Positions 54,516-63,173 of a stretch of DNA of 64,000 nucleotides are shown piece by piece. The DNA lies in contig NZ_FRBX01000001.1 of assembly GCF_900142715.1 (NCBI RefSeq), positions 1,364,001 to 1,428,000 of the forward strand, given 5' to 3'. The notes below the pieces were generated by a model. The model worked only from the letters and a program-made list of their open reading frames with translations. It was not told the DNA's origin and searched no databases. Made by a program: the position numbers and the translations under genes. Each line of letters starts with the position of its first letter. Position 1 is the stretch's first letter. Source of the DNA: Flavobacterium pectinovorum. Lineage in GTDB: Bacteria; Bacteroidota; Bacteroidia; Flavobacteriales; Flavobacteriaceae.

Positions 54516-55991
54516 ATGAAAAAATTAAAAATAACTTTATCGCTATTAATACTTATGAGTATTACTAGTTGTGATGATTTCTTGTCAGAGAAGCCAGATA
54601 ACAGAACTGAAATAGATACCCCGGATAAAATATCAGAAATATTAGTGGGAGCGTATCCTCAAATGAGTTATTTTGATATTGCTGAAACAATGTCAGATAA
54701 TGTTTTTGATAGTGGTATGGCAGAAACATTAATAAAAAACGAACAAAATTATAATTGGGAAATTCAGACAGAAACAACTGATATTGATACTCAGGCCTAT
54801 TACTGGGATGCTTGCTATAAAGCAATTGCACATGCAAACAAGGCTTTGGAAGCAATAGATCAATTGGGAAATACAGCTGACTTAAACCCTCAAAAAGGAG
54901 AAGCACTTATAGCTAGGGCTTATGCTCATTTTATGCTGGTTTCATTATGGTCGCAACGCTATAACCCTGCAACAGCTTCTACAGATTTAGGTATTCCATA
55001 TGTTACAAAACCTGAAACAGAATTAATAACAAAATATACAAGAAATACTGTAGCTGAAGTTTTTAAATTTATTGAAAACGATATTGAAGAAGGTTTAAAA
55101 TATGTTGCCAATGATTACAAAGAACCAAAATTTCATTTTACTAAAAATGCTGCAAAAGCTTTTGCAAGCCGTTTTTACTTAGTAAAAGGAGATTGGGACA
55201 AAGTAATTTCTTTATCTGATGATTTAGGAAACAGGCCTGTTGGCAAACTAAGAAATCATTTAGTATATGAAGGTATAGGTGTAAATGACCAAAGATTAGC
55301 TTATGCAAGTAGTGATGCCGAAACAAATCTATTGATAGTTTCTGCAAATTCTATTGTAAGCAGATCGTATTACTCAAACCGTTTTTATCTTTCAGGTCCA
55401 CGTTATCAACAAATATTTGGACCAGCGACTAATATTTTTGCAAAAGCGTGGTATTATAACTTTTATTCATCAAATAGTAGTATAACTGTATTTCAGCCTA
55501 AATTTTACGAGTATTTTAAATACTCAAATGTTACGGCAGGAATTGGAGATCCGTATGTTGCTGAAGTTTTATTAAGCAATGACGAATTTTTCCTTAACAG
55601 AATTGAAGCTCACGTAATGAAAGGCGAAATAAATGTTGCCAATGATGAGCTTGAATACTTTTGGTCAACAAGAACTGTAGGCTATGCAGCAACCGATAAA
55701 GTTACAGAAGCAAAAGTTGTAGCAAAATATCCAGTTATTGCCGATGAATATACTCCATTCTATGCAATATCTCCCGTACAAACATCGTATGTAAAAGCAA
55801 TTGCAGAAACAAGAAGAAGAGATTTTGTACATGAAGGAATGAGATGGTTTGATGTAAAACGTTTTAATATCGTAGTTAATCACGAAACTGCCAACAAACC
55901 ATTAAACACATTAGTAAAAGATGATAAGCGAAGAGCATTGCAAATTCCGCTTCATGCAACAAATACAGGTGTAGAGTTAAATCCTAGATAA
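54516..55991 (+). CDS. SusD/RagB family nutrient-binding lipoprotein
   Basis: This 491-residue lipoprotein (signal peptide ending SITSC, Cys19) caps the SusC barrel as a lid and captures the ligand at the cell surface. The N-terminal SusD-like part starts DDFLSEKPDNRTEIDTPDKISEILVGAYPQM, tetratricopeptide-like helices follow (YKAIAHANKALEAIDQLG, ALIARAYAHFMLVSLWSQRY), and the C-terminal RagB part has TRRRDFVHEGMRWFDVKRFN and a final DDKRRALQIPLHATNTGVELNPR. All expected landmarks are present. It is 12 bases after susC and 18 bases before the metallohydrolase gene, so one operon is likely. Confidence 0.94.
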   Translation: MKKLKITLSLLILMSITSCDDFLSEKPDNRTEIDTPDKISEILVGAYPQMSYFDIAETMSDNVFDSGMAETLIKNEQNYNWEIQTETTDIDTQAYYWDACYKAIAHANKALEAIDQLGNTADLNPQKGEALIARAYAHFMLVSLWSQRYNPATASTDLGIPYVTKPETELITKYTRNTVAEVFKFIENDIEEGLKYVANDYKEPKFHFTKNAAKAFASRFYLVKGDWDKVISLSDDLGNRPVGKLRNHLVYEGIGVNDQRLAYASSDAETNLLIVSANSIVSRSYYSNRFYLSGPRYQQIFGPATNIFAKAWYYNFYSSNSSITVFQPKFYEYFKYSNVTAGIGDPYVAEVLLSNDEFFLNRIEAHVMKGEINVANDELEYFWSTRTVGYAATDKVTEAKVVAKYPVIADEYTPFYAISPVQTSYVKAIAETRRRDFVHEGMRWFDVKRFNIVVNHETANKPLNTLVKDDKRRALQIPLHATNTGVELNPR

Positions 55992-56009
55992 TCTTAAAAG
56001 CAAATTCTT

Positions 56010-56870
56010 ATGAAACTAATAAAATATAAAAATATAGCATTATTACTTCTTGTTTCAATAGTTGCAATTTCATGCGCACAAGATGAGCAGCCGGGTGATA
56101 GTCAATTAGATTATACACAGCCCGAAAAAACAGCATTGGATAACTGGATTGCAACCACTTATTTAAATCCATACAATATTAATGTACAATATAAATGGAA
56201 TCAAAATACAGTAGACAATAGTCGATTTTTATTTCCTCCAACAGTAGAAAAAGTTCAGCCAGCGCTTGAAATTGTTGAAACAATATGGCTTAAAAGTTAT
56301 GCCACAGTTGGTGGTGCAGATTTTGTTAAAAAAATTGCTCCAAGAGAAATTGTTTTGGTAGGAGGTGTAAACTTGAATAGTGTAGGAACCAGAACACTTG
56401 GTATTGCAGAAGGAGGACAGCGTGTTACTTTGTTTGAAACAGATTATATAGACCAATCAGATCGTGAGAATGTTTCAGAATTTATTCATACAATACAACA
56501 TGAGTATATCCACATTTTGAATCAGCACAAACCTTTTGACGAAAAATCATGGTCGGCCATAACTCCGGGAGGATATGTAGCAGATTGGTACAATTATGAA
56601 ATTCCCGAATCAAACGAAATTGGATTCATTACAAGTTATGCAAGATCAAATATTAACGAAGATTTTGCTGAAACAGCTTCAATGATATTGATCTATTCAA
56701 AAGATGAATATGCTGCTTTTCTGGATGGTATTGAAGACCCTGCAGCTTATGCAGCATTAAAAGCAAAAGAAGCATTGGTAGTGAAATATTTTAAAGAAGC
56801 ATTTGATATGGATTTTTATGCATTACGAGATGCCGCTGAAATCAATACAAGTACTGTAATAACTAATTAA
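56010..56870 (+). CDS. SusCD-associated zinc metallohydrolase lipoprotein
   Basis: This 286-residue lipoprotein (signal peptide ending AISCAQ, Cys22) has a zincin-type HExxH site HEYIH at 164-168. An acidic NEDFAETASM segment at 216-225 is a candidate for the third zinc ligand. It matches the family described as substrate import-associated zinc metallohydrolase lipoproteins, which sit beside SusC/SusD pairs. It probably cuts a peptide or protein substrate at the surface before uptake, but no substrate has been shown. It is 18 bases after susD and 10 bases before the DUF4302 gene. Confidence 0.88.
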   Translation: MKLIKYKNIALLLLVSIVAISCAQDEQPGDSQLDYTQPEKTALDNWIATTYLNPYNINVQYKWNQNTVDNSRFLFPPTVEKVQPALEIVETIWLKSYATVGGADFVKKIAPREIVLVGGVNLNSVGTRTLGIAEGGQRVTLFETDYIDQSDRENVSEFIHTIQHEYIHILNQHKPFDEKSWSAITPGGYVADWYNYEIPESNEIGFITSYARSNINEDFAETASMILIYSKDEYAAFLDGIEDPAAYAALKAKEALVVKYFKEAFDMDFYALRDAAEINTSTVITN

Positions 56871-56880
56871 ACCAAGTATT

Positions 56881-58227
56881 ATGAAAATTAAAAATATATA
56901 TATGTTCTTATTTGCAGCATTTTTGGCACTGCAATTGAGCGCCTGCGACAATAATACTGATGCAGAACCAAAATTTGATCAAACACCAACTGAACGATTA
57001 AATGCCCAAAAAGCAGAGTTGAATGAAGCATTACTTTCTTCTCCGGAAGGCTGGAAAGCAGTTTATTTTACAGATAACACCGTTTTAGGTGGCTATACGC
57101 ATTTATTTAAATTTGCTGCTAACGGAACTGTCGAAATGGCTTCTGATTTTGATGATGTTGCAAAAACGTATCTAAGTGAAGTGAGTGAATATCAGATACA
57201 GCTAGGAAGTACTGTAAGTCTGGTATTTACAACAAAAAACAAAATACACTTATTATCTGACTCAAACGATTACCCAATTGATGCTTTAACATCAGAGGGA
57301 TATCGTGGTGATTTTCAGTTTTTGTATTACGGACAAGAAAATGGTGAAATTATTTTCAGAACAAATAGAAACAACCAGGAATTGCGTTTTGTAAAAGCAA
57401 CAAAAGAAGATTGGGATGACCTAGTATTAAATTTTGATATGATCCCAAATATCATTGGAGACCCAACATTAGGACTTTACAGAGGTTTGGAAGTAAATAA
57501 CGGAACAACTAAAACAACTTACGATTTTAATCCGTTTTCTACAGTTACACGTCACACTACAATCACCGACGCCGCAGGTTCATATGATATGGGTATCGGT
57601 TATGCACCAAACGGTTTGGTAGTTAGTCCTCCCGTAGTTGTTGGAAATCAGAAACTAAGTAATTTCATTTTTAATGAAACCGATGGAAGTTTTACTGCTA
57701 CAGGAACAGGTAGTGTGAGTGCATCAATAAAATACTCTGATGTTCCATTTTTACTTACCGATGATTATAAAATATTACTTTCAGGAAGAGCATATTCGAG
57801 ATTTGGTTACTATACAGATGATTATACTGTAGATGCAGCTACTAATTCAGCATTGTTTAATGAAGAAATAGCAAAAATAGATGCCAGTTTACCTGCTGGT
57901 CAGTATATTACAGGGGTGCAGTTGTATATGAACCACTCACTTGGAAATTTCATTTACTACACTTTCGTTGGACGAGGAGCACTTCAGCATTTTGTTGATG
58001 TACAGGAAGATGTAGCTGGTAAAAAAATCATCTTAAAACATAAATCATGGAATGGAAATACAACAGTAGCAACGCCTGCATTTCTTGCTAGTTTCGATAA
58101 TTATTTAATGGATACTAACGGAATATACGTTAAAAAGGAAAGCTTTAAATTAGGATATTCAAATACAGTTTACACATTTAAAAGTTTATCAAGTACATTT
58201 AGAATGACTACTTGGCAGCTTAATTAA
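56881..58227 (+). CDS. DUF4302 domain lipoprotein
   Basis: This 448-residue lipoprotein (ending LQLSACDN, Cys22) belongs to the DUF4302 family seen with SusC/SusD/metallohydrolase sets. The start KFDQTPTERLNAQKAELNEALLSSPEGWKAVYFTDN is the family signature, followed by beta-strand-rich repeats of about 40-60 residues. It is probably an outer-membrane surface protein that binds or holds the ligand. No enzyme motif is visible. It closes the operon, with a strong terminator 25 bases after its stop. Confidence 0.85.
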   Translation: MKIKNIYMFLFAAFLALQLSACDNNTDAEPKFDQTPTERLNAQKAELNEALLSSPEGWKAVYFTDNTVLGGYTHLFKFAANGTVEMASDFDDVAKTYLSEVSEYQIQLGSTVSLVFTTKNKIHLLSDSNDYPIDALTSEGYRGDFQFLYYGQENGEIIFRTNRNNQELRFVKATKEDWDDLVLNFDMIPNIIGDPTLGLYRGLEVNNGTTKTTYDFNPFSTVTRHTTITDAAGSYDMGIGYAPNGLVVSPPVVVGNQKLSNFIFNETDGSFTATGTGSVSASIKYSDVPFLLTDDYKILLSGRAYSRFGYYTDDYTVDAATNSALFNEEIAKIDASLPAGQYITGVQLYMNHSLGNFIYYTFVGRGALQHFVDVQEDVAGKKIILKHKSWNGNTTVATPAFLASFDNYLMDTNGIYVKKESFKLGYSNTVYTFKSLSSTFRMTTWQLN

Positions 58228-58254
58228 CAGTTTTAGTTTTTATTTATTTTGAAG

Positions 58255-58287
58255 AAAAAGCAGCTCAAATTTTGGGCTGCTTTTTTA
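58255..58287 (+). terminator. Terminator of the SusCD operon
   Basis: AAAAAGCAGCTC pairs with GGGCTGCTTTTTT (one G-T pair) around a loop of AAATTTT, ending in a T-run. It lies about 27 bases after the DUF4302 stop codon. Confidence 0.88.
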
Positions 58288-58310
58288 ACTTAAACTTCAC
58301 ACCTGTAAAT

Positions 58311-58586
58311 ATGAAAAAGTATATCACACAAACAAATATCACATTATTTTTATGGGGGCCAATACTCCTTGTGATCTCACGGTTCTATCCGGATTATACA
58401 AGATATTATTTATATCTCTCTATAATTATCATGATTACATTTATGGTTTTAAAGATGATAAAACAAAGAAAAGAAGACAAACTAAATGATACAAAAGAGT
58501 TTCCGGCATCTGTTTATAAAATGTTTTTTATGATGGCAGTAGTGCTAATAGTTTTCTTTTTTATCACTAGGCAAAATCATATCTAA
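58311..58586 (+). CDS. Small two-helix membrane protein, function unknown
   Basis: I choose ATG 58311 (91 residues, MKKYITQTNITLFLWGPILL), since a frame starting 39 bases earlier would run through the preceding terminator. Three hydrophobic stretches lie at about 11-21, 30-45 and 69-84 (TRYYLYLSIIIMITFMVLK, FMMAVVLIVFFFI). They are joined by a charged segment KQRKEDKLNDTKEF. I do not recognise the protein. It lies between two terminators, so it is a separate unit from the SusCD operon and fabG. Confidence 0.55.
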   Translation: MKKYITQTNITLFLWGPILLVISRFYPDYTRYYLYLSIIIMITFMVLKMIKQRKEDKLNDTKEFPASVYKMFFMMAVVLIVFFFITRQNHI

Positions 58587-58611
58587 ACATTATTTGTTTT
58601 TATTTTAAATG

Positions 58612-58637
58612 AAGCAGTTCAGACGAACTGCTTTTTT
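58612..58637 (+). terminator. Terminator of the small membrane protein
   Basis: AAGCAGTTC, loop AGAC, GAACTGCTT, then TTTTT: a perfect 9-bp stem with a T-run, 26 bases after the stop codon. Confidence 0.88.
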
Positions 58638-58734
58638 ATTTTAGAATTGCTTGTTATTATTAGTTTTTGCTATTTTGAAACTGATCCGTTCTAAAAATCC
58701 TTTTTTTAAACTCAAAAAATCAGTATCTCTAAAG

Positions 58735-58771
58735 CTTTGTTGCTATGAACCTTTGCAACTTTGAACCTTTT
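58735..58771 (+). repeat. Period-8 array upstream of fabG
   Basis: CTTTGTTG, CTATGAAC, CTTTGCAA, CTTTGAAC, CTTTT: four 8-base words. A partner of the opposite sense (ACAAAGGTTCAAAGGTTTTA) lies after fabG at about 59670-59689, so the pair flanks the gene. Confidence 0.65.
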
Positions 58772-58903
58772 TTGCAATTGTTATTTTTTTAAAAAAGGAA
58801 TTATCATATATTTGACGTATCATTCAAAGACCCCGAATGATTAAGATTTTTCTGTGATTAATTGCAGAAATAACTAAAATAAATATTAATATTAATTTTG
58901 AAT

Positions 58904-59650
58904 ATGAAATTACTAGAAGGAAAAGTTGCCATCATTACAGGCGCTAGTCGTGGAATTGGAAAAGGAATTGCTGAAGTTTTCGCTAAACATGGTGCAAACG
59001 TCGCTTTTACATACAGTTCATCTGTAGAGTCAGCTCAGGCTTTAGAAGCAGAATTGAACGGTTTAGGAGTTAAAGCAAAAGGTTACCAATCAAATGCAGC
59101 TGATTTTAATGAAGCGCAAACTTTTGTTGATGCTGTTTTGGCAGATTTTGGAACAGTTGATATTTTAATTAACAACGCCGGAATCACAAAAGATAATTTA
59201 TTGATGCGTATGTCAGAAGCTGATTTTGATCAGGTTATAGCTGTAAATCTAAAGTCAGTATTTAATATGACAAAGGCAATTCAAAAAACATTCTTAAAAC
59301 AACGCGCAGGTTCTATTATCAATATTAGTTCAGTAGTTGGAGTATCAGGAAACGCGGGACAAACAAATTATGCAGCCTCAAAAGCCGGCGCAATTGGTTT
59401 TACAAAATCTGTAGCATTAGAGTTGGGTTCACGTAATATTCGTTGCAATGCAATTGCTCCGGGATTTATCGAAACCGAAATGACTGCAAAATTACCAGAA
59501 GACGTAGTAAAAGGATGGAGAGACGGAATTCCGTTGAAACGTGGCGGAACTACAGAAGATGTAGCAAACGCATGTCTTTTCTTAGCTTCAGATTTAAGTG
59601 CTTATGTTACAGGACAAGTACTTAATGTTTGTGGAGGAATGCTAACATAA
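58904..59650 (+). CDS. fabG: 3-oxoacyl-ACP reductase
   Basis: FabG reduces 3-oxoacyl-ACP with NADPH in fatty acid elongation. I use ATG 58904 (MKLLEGKVAIITGASRGIGKG); a TTG two codons earlier is less likely. The 248-residue SDR protein has the TGASRGIG cofactor motif (11-18), LINNAGITKDNLLMRM, the Ser-Tyr-Lys triad (ISSVVG..., YAASKAG), and the FabG-type IAPGFIETEMT. It is a single gene flanked by period-8 repeats, with no acyl carrier protein beside it, and the FabZ partner is fused to LpxC at 42549. Confidence 0.93.
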   Translation: MKLLEGKVAIITGASRGIGKGIAEVFAKHGANVAFTYSSSVESAQALEAELNGLGVKAKGYQSNAADFNEAQTFVDAVLADFGTVDILINNAGITKDNLLMRMSEADFDQVIAVNLKSVFNMTKAIQKTFLKQRAGSIINISSVVGVSGNAGQTNYAASKAGAIGFTKSVALELGSRNIRCNAIAPGFIETEMTAKLPEDVVKGWRDGIPLKRGGTTEDVANACLFLASDLSAYVTGQVLNVCGGMLT

Positions 59651-59656
59651 GGTACC

Positions 59657-59690
59657 GAGGTTATAAGTTACAAAGGTTCAAAGGTTTTAG
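59657..59690 (+). repeat. Period-8 array downstream of fabG
   Basis: ATAAGTTACAAAGGTTCAAA and the following AGGTTTTA form 8-base words TACAAAGG, TTCAAAGG. This is the reverse-complement sense of the array at 58735-58771. It starts within 10 bases of the fabG stop. Confidence 0.55.
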
Positions 59691-59792
59691 TAATCAGTTT
59701 TATCTGGCTCTAGAATAAAAACTGAACACAACAGTCAAAATACTGACTTTAAAATCTGATTACTGTAAACTGATACTGAATACTAAATAAAT

Positions 59793-61820
59793 ATGACTAC
59801 AAATACGATTCTGTTAATATTACTATCTTTAGTAATCGCTGGAGGCTTGTCGTATTTTCAATATTTTTTCAAAGCCAAAAACAAATCCAATGTGATTTGG
59901 TTTTTGGCTTTTTTACGTTTTTTAGCCATTTTCGGATTATTGCTTTTATTGATAAATCCGATAATGACCAAGAATTTCCTTGAAATTACCAAAACACCTT
60001 TGGCAATTGCTGTTGATAATTCAAGTTCGATAGTTGCTTTAAAATCAGACGAAAAAACTGCTGAACTATATAAAGCTCTGGTTTCAAATCCTGCGCTTAA
60101 GGAAAAATTTGAAATTCAGTCCTATCAATTCGACGCAGATTTTAAACCTTCAGATAAATTTGATTTTAAAGGAAAACAAACCAACTTAGATGAAGTTGCC
60201 AAAAACTTAAAAAGCATCAACAAAAACCTGATTTTCCCAACCGTTATTATTACCGACGGAAATCAAACTACAGGAAACGATTATGTATATCGCTTTGATC
60301 CTGTCAATAAAGTTTATCCTTTGGTTGTGGGAGATACAACCACGTTTTTAGATTTAAAAATCAATCAGTTAAACGTAAACAAATACGCTTTTCATAAAAA
60401 TAAATTTCCGGTTGAAGTTTTTCTGCAATATGCCGGAGATAAAACAATAAATGCAGATTTTACCATTTCGCAAGGAAATTCGGTTGTAGCAAAAGAAAAA
60501 ATTTCTTTTTCACCTTCTAAAAAAACAGCCACTTTAAATTTACTTTTACCAGCAGATAAAGTAGGCTTGCAAATTTTTAAAGCAACCATTTCTACCAATA
60601 TAAAAGAGAAAAACAACTACAATAACGTCAAGAATTTTGCAGTCGAAATTATCGATCAAAAGTCAACAATTGCAATAGTTTCATCAATAAATCATCCCGA
60701 TATTGCTTCTTTAAAGCGTTCGATAGAAGTTAATGCACAGCGTAAAGTGATTTTGGTTAAACCAAATGATATTAATCAGTTACAAGATGTTTCTGTTTTA
60801 GTTTTGTATCAGCCAACAACAGCTTTTAAGGCTATTTTCGACAACAATAAATTAGCCGGAACAAACACCTTTATCATCACCGGAAACAATACCGATTTTA
60901 ATTTTTTAAACCAACAGCAAAATAATTTGGTTTTTAAAATGAGCAATCAAAGAGAAGATTATTTAAACGAATTTCAATCGCAATTTAATTTGTTTGCGAT
61001 AGATAATATCGGATTCGAAAATTTTCCACCGTTGCAAAATCCATTCGGAACAATTACCACAAACGGAAACGTATCTGTTTTACTTTCGTCTAAAATTAGA
61101 AACGTATCTACAAATGCTCCTTTATTGGCTTTCGCCGAAAATCAAGGAAAACGAACCGCCTTTCTTTTAGGAGAAAACAGCTGGAAATGGCGTATGCAAA
61201 GTCATATCGACAATCAATCCTTTGATAAATACGATGTTTTTGTAGATAAGATAATTCAGTTTTTGGCAACATCAACTTCAAGAAAATCATTGGTTGTAAC
61301 GCACGAGAGCTTTTACAATTCAGGAGAAGCCATTGTAATCAATGCGCAATATTTCAACAAAAATTACGAGTTCGACGAAAAAGCAAGATTAACAATCACC
61401 GTTACAAATGCTGAAACCAAACAAGTTAAAAACTACGATTTATTAAAAGGAAATAATTCTTTCTCAGCAAATCTGGACGGTTTGCAAGCCGGTAAATATA
61501 ATTTTACAGTAAAAGAATTAAACTCAAATACCGTTTATTCAAGTCATTTTGAGATTTTAGATTTTGATATCGAAAAACAATTTGTAAATCCAGATGTTGT
61601 AAAACTAAAACAATTGGCGTTACAAACCAACGGAACAGCATTTTTCCAAAACCAAGTTGATGATTTGATTAAAACTTTAATAGAAAACAAAGAATACAAA
61701 TCAATCGAAAAAAACATCTCAACTAAAACACCATTAATTGACTGGGTTTGGTTGTTGATTTTAATTGCCGTTTTATTGACTACGGAATGGTTTATTAGAA
61801 AATATAATGGATTGTTGTAA
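59793..61820 (+). CDS. VWA-domain membrane protein
   Basis: This 675-residue protein has two N-terminal membrane helices (about 5-22 and 35-58) and one at the C-terminus (about 648-668). The intervening part begins with a von Willebrand A domain: the MIDAS start AVDNSSSIV fits DxSxS, and IITDGNQTTG matches the later Asp motif. A second, beta-rich region (about 200-280) and a glutamine amidotransferase-like region follow. The overall plan is like the BatA/BatB-type Bacteroidota proteins of unknown function, with the soluble part probably periplasmic. No bat operon partners (AAA+ ATPase, DUF58 protein) are near. Confidence 0.7.
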   Translation: MTTNTILLILLSLVIAGGLSYFQYFFKAKNKSNVIWFLAFLRFLAIFGLLLLLINPIMTKNFLEITKTPLAIAVDNSSSIVALKSDEKTAELYKALVSNPALKEKFEIQSYQFDADFKPSDKFDFKGKQTNLDEVAKNLKSINKNLIFPTVIITDGNQTTGNDYVYRFDPVNKVYPLVVGDTTTFLDLKINQLNVNKYAFHKNKFPVEVFLQYAGDKTINADFTISQGNSVVAKEKISFSPSKKTATLNLLLPADKVGLQIFKATISTNIKEKNNYNNVKNFAVEIIDQKSTIAIVSSINHPDIASLKRSIEVNAQRKVILVKPNDINQLQDVSVLVLYQPTTAFKAIFDNNKLAGTNTFIITGNNTDFNFLNQQQNNLVFKMSNQREDYLNEFQSQFNLFAIDNIGFENFPPLQNPFGTITTNGNVSVLLSSKIRNVSTNAPLLAFAENQGKRTAFLLGENSWKWRMQSHIDNQSFDKYDVFVDKIIQFLATSTSRKSLVVTHESFYNSGEAIVINAQYFNKNYEFDEKARLTITVTNAETKQVKNYDLLKGNNSFSANLDGLQAGKYNFTVKELNSNTVYSSHFEILDFDIEKQFVNPDVVKLKQLALQTNGTAFFQNQVDDLIKTLIENKEYKSIEKNISTKTPLIDWVWLLILIAVLLTTEWFIRKYNGLL

Positions 61821-61857
61821 AATGTTTTTTCTCAATCAAATAAAATAAATTTATAAG

Positions 61858-62262
61858 ATGGATGATATCCAGAATATTTTAGATGAAACATTTCCTTTAG
61901 TTGAAAGATTACTAAAAGAGTATGGTGAGTTCTATCCATTATCTTCTGCTGTAAATATTGAACAAAAAGTTGAACATGTTATTCTTGAAGAAGATGAAGA
62001 GAATGACAATCCAGAATCAAATTCAGTAATAGCAGAACTAAAAAAAGAATTACGTTGGAGAAAAGATGAATTTCTGGCTATAGCAATTTTTTATGATGTT
62101 AAAGTAAAAGAACAACAAACTGATGCTATTGCTGTTTTTGTTGAGCATAAAAAAGAAATGGAAGCTTTTACATTTTATTATCATTATGAATTGGTAGATA
62201 ATGATTTAATATTTGGAAAATCTTGGAAAACGATCGAAAAAATGCAAATTTTTGAAAATTAG
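61858..62262 (+). CDS. Conserved acidic protein, function unknown
   Basis: This 134-residue acidic protein has no signal peptide. The pattern LVERLLKEYGEFYPLSSAV...ELRWRKDEFLAIAIFYDVKVKEQQTDAIAVFVEHKKEMEAFTFYYHYEL resembles a widespread uncharacterised family with the same EYGEFYP start and DV.V....DAI end. The fold is probably alpha+beta. It begins 37 bases after the VWA gene and is followed by another uncharacterised gene. No function can be given. Confidence 0.6.
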   Translation: MDDIQNILDETFPLVERLLKEYGEFYPLSSAVNIEQKVEHVILEEDEENDNPESNSVIAELKKELRWRKDEFLAIAIFYDVKVKEQQTDAIAVFVEHKKEMEAFTFYYHYELVDNDLIFGKSWKTIEKMQIFEN

Positions 62263-62382
62263 AAAAGTAATATTTAAAAAGATCAAGTTATTTTTTTGTT
62301 TGTAACTGCTTTTTAAAATCATAATGGATTGTTGTAGCTTCGATAAACATTTAAATTAAGTAAAATCTAAAATTTTTAATAT

Positions 62383-63168
62383 ATGCTAGATTCATTCAAA
62401 AGTAATAGTAAAGAAGATGTTGTTTTTAATAAGTTTAAAATGCAACTTGAAAACAAAGGCTTAACTATTGATTCTATTGATAAAGATGGATTTATTCTTA
62501 TAAATGTAGAAGAATCTGAATTAAAAGTAAGTTTAGATAATATTAGGCGCAATTACGAAAGAGATAATGATGATAGTTATATTACAGATTTAGTTAATAC
62601 AATTGTTTCACATTCATCAAAAAAAGAAGATTGGGAGAATATAAAAGATAAAATTTACGTACAATTTTTCCCTAATGACTTTGAGTTTGAAAACCTGATA
62701 TATGAAAAGGTAACAAATGAATTTAGTAAAGTTTTTATGCTAAATACTAATAATAATTTTTCATTTATTTCTGATGATGATTTGATAGACTGGAACTTAG
62801 ACTTAGAAGAACTAAAAAAACAAGTTGATTTAAATTTAGACACTTTTTTAGATAAAGTTCAGATAGAGATTGAAGATGTTGATAATCATAAACTAGGAAT
62901 GATTCATATTGAAGAAGTTTGGCTTAAAAGTGCTTGTCTCTTTTCATCAAAAATTAAGGATTTAGTTAAAAATAATATTGGTTTCCCATTTTATGCTGTT
63001 ATTCCTGTGAGAGATTTTTGTTATATCTTTGGAGAACAAGATTTTGGGTATTTTTCTGAACGTCTTGGTTCTGTCGTAGTTGAAGAATATGAGAAATCAG
63101 GATATCCAATTACAACTGAAATTTTGAAATTTTCAGAAACTGGAGTTGAAGCAATGGGAAAATATTAA
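62383..63168 (+). CDS. DUF1444-like protein
   Basis: This 261-residue soluble protein resembles the DUF1444 (YtpQ) family. The C-terminal end FPFYAVIPVRDFCYIFGEQDFGYFSERLG...YPITTEILKFSETGVEAMGKY matches the family's late AVPVRDV-type motif. The middle VYDLDLEELKKQVDLNLDTFLDKV-like stretch fits the central helix region. The biochemical role of the family is unknown. The gene is very AT-rich. It is followed only 5 bases later by the LysR regulator. The match is by eye and tentative. Confidence 0.5.
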   Translation: MLDSFKSNSKEDVVFNKFKMQLENKGLTIDSIDKDGFILINVEESELKVSLDNIRRNYERDNDDSYITDLVNTIVSHSSKKEDWENIKDKIYVQFFPNDFEFENLIYEKVTNEFSKVFMLNTNNNFSFISDDDLIDWNLDLEELKKQVDLNLDTFLDKVQIEIEDVDNHKLGMIHIEEVWLKSACLFSSKIKDLVKNNIGFPFYAVIPVRDFCYIFGEQDFGYFSERLGSVVVEEYEKSGYPITTEILKFSETGVEAMGKY

Positions 63169-63173
63169 ATAAC

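Larger units (their letters stand above)
58587..58903. other. Gap before fabG
   Basis: These 317 bases contain the terminator of the small membrane protein (58612-58637) and a period-8 array (58735-58771). The rest is AT-rich DNA with no promoter I can place with confidence. Confidence 0.6.
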
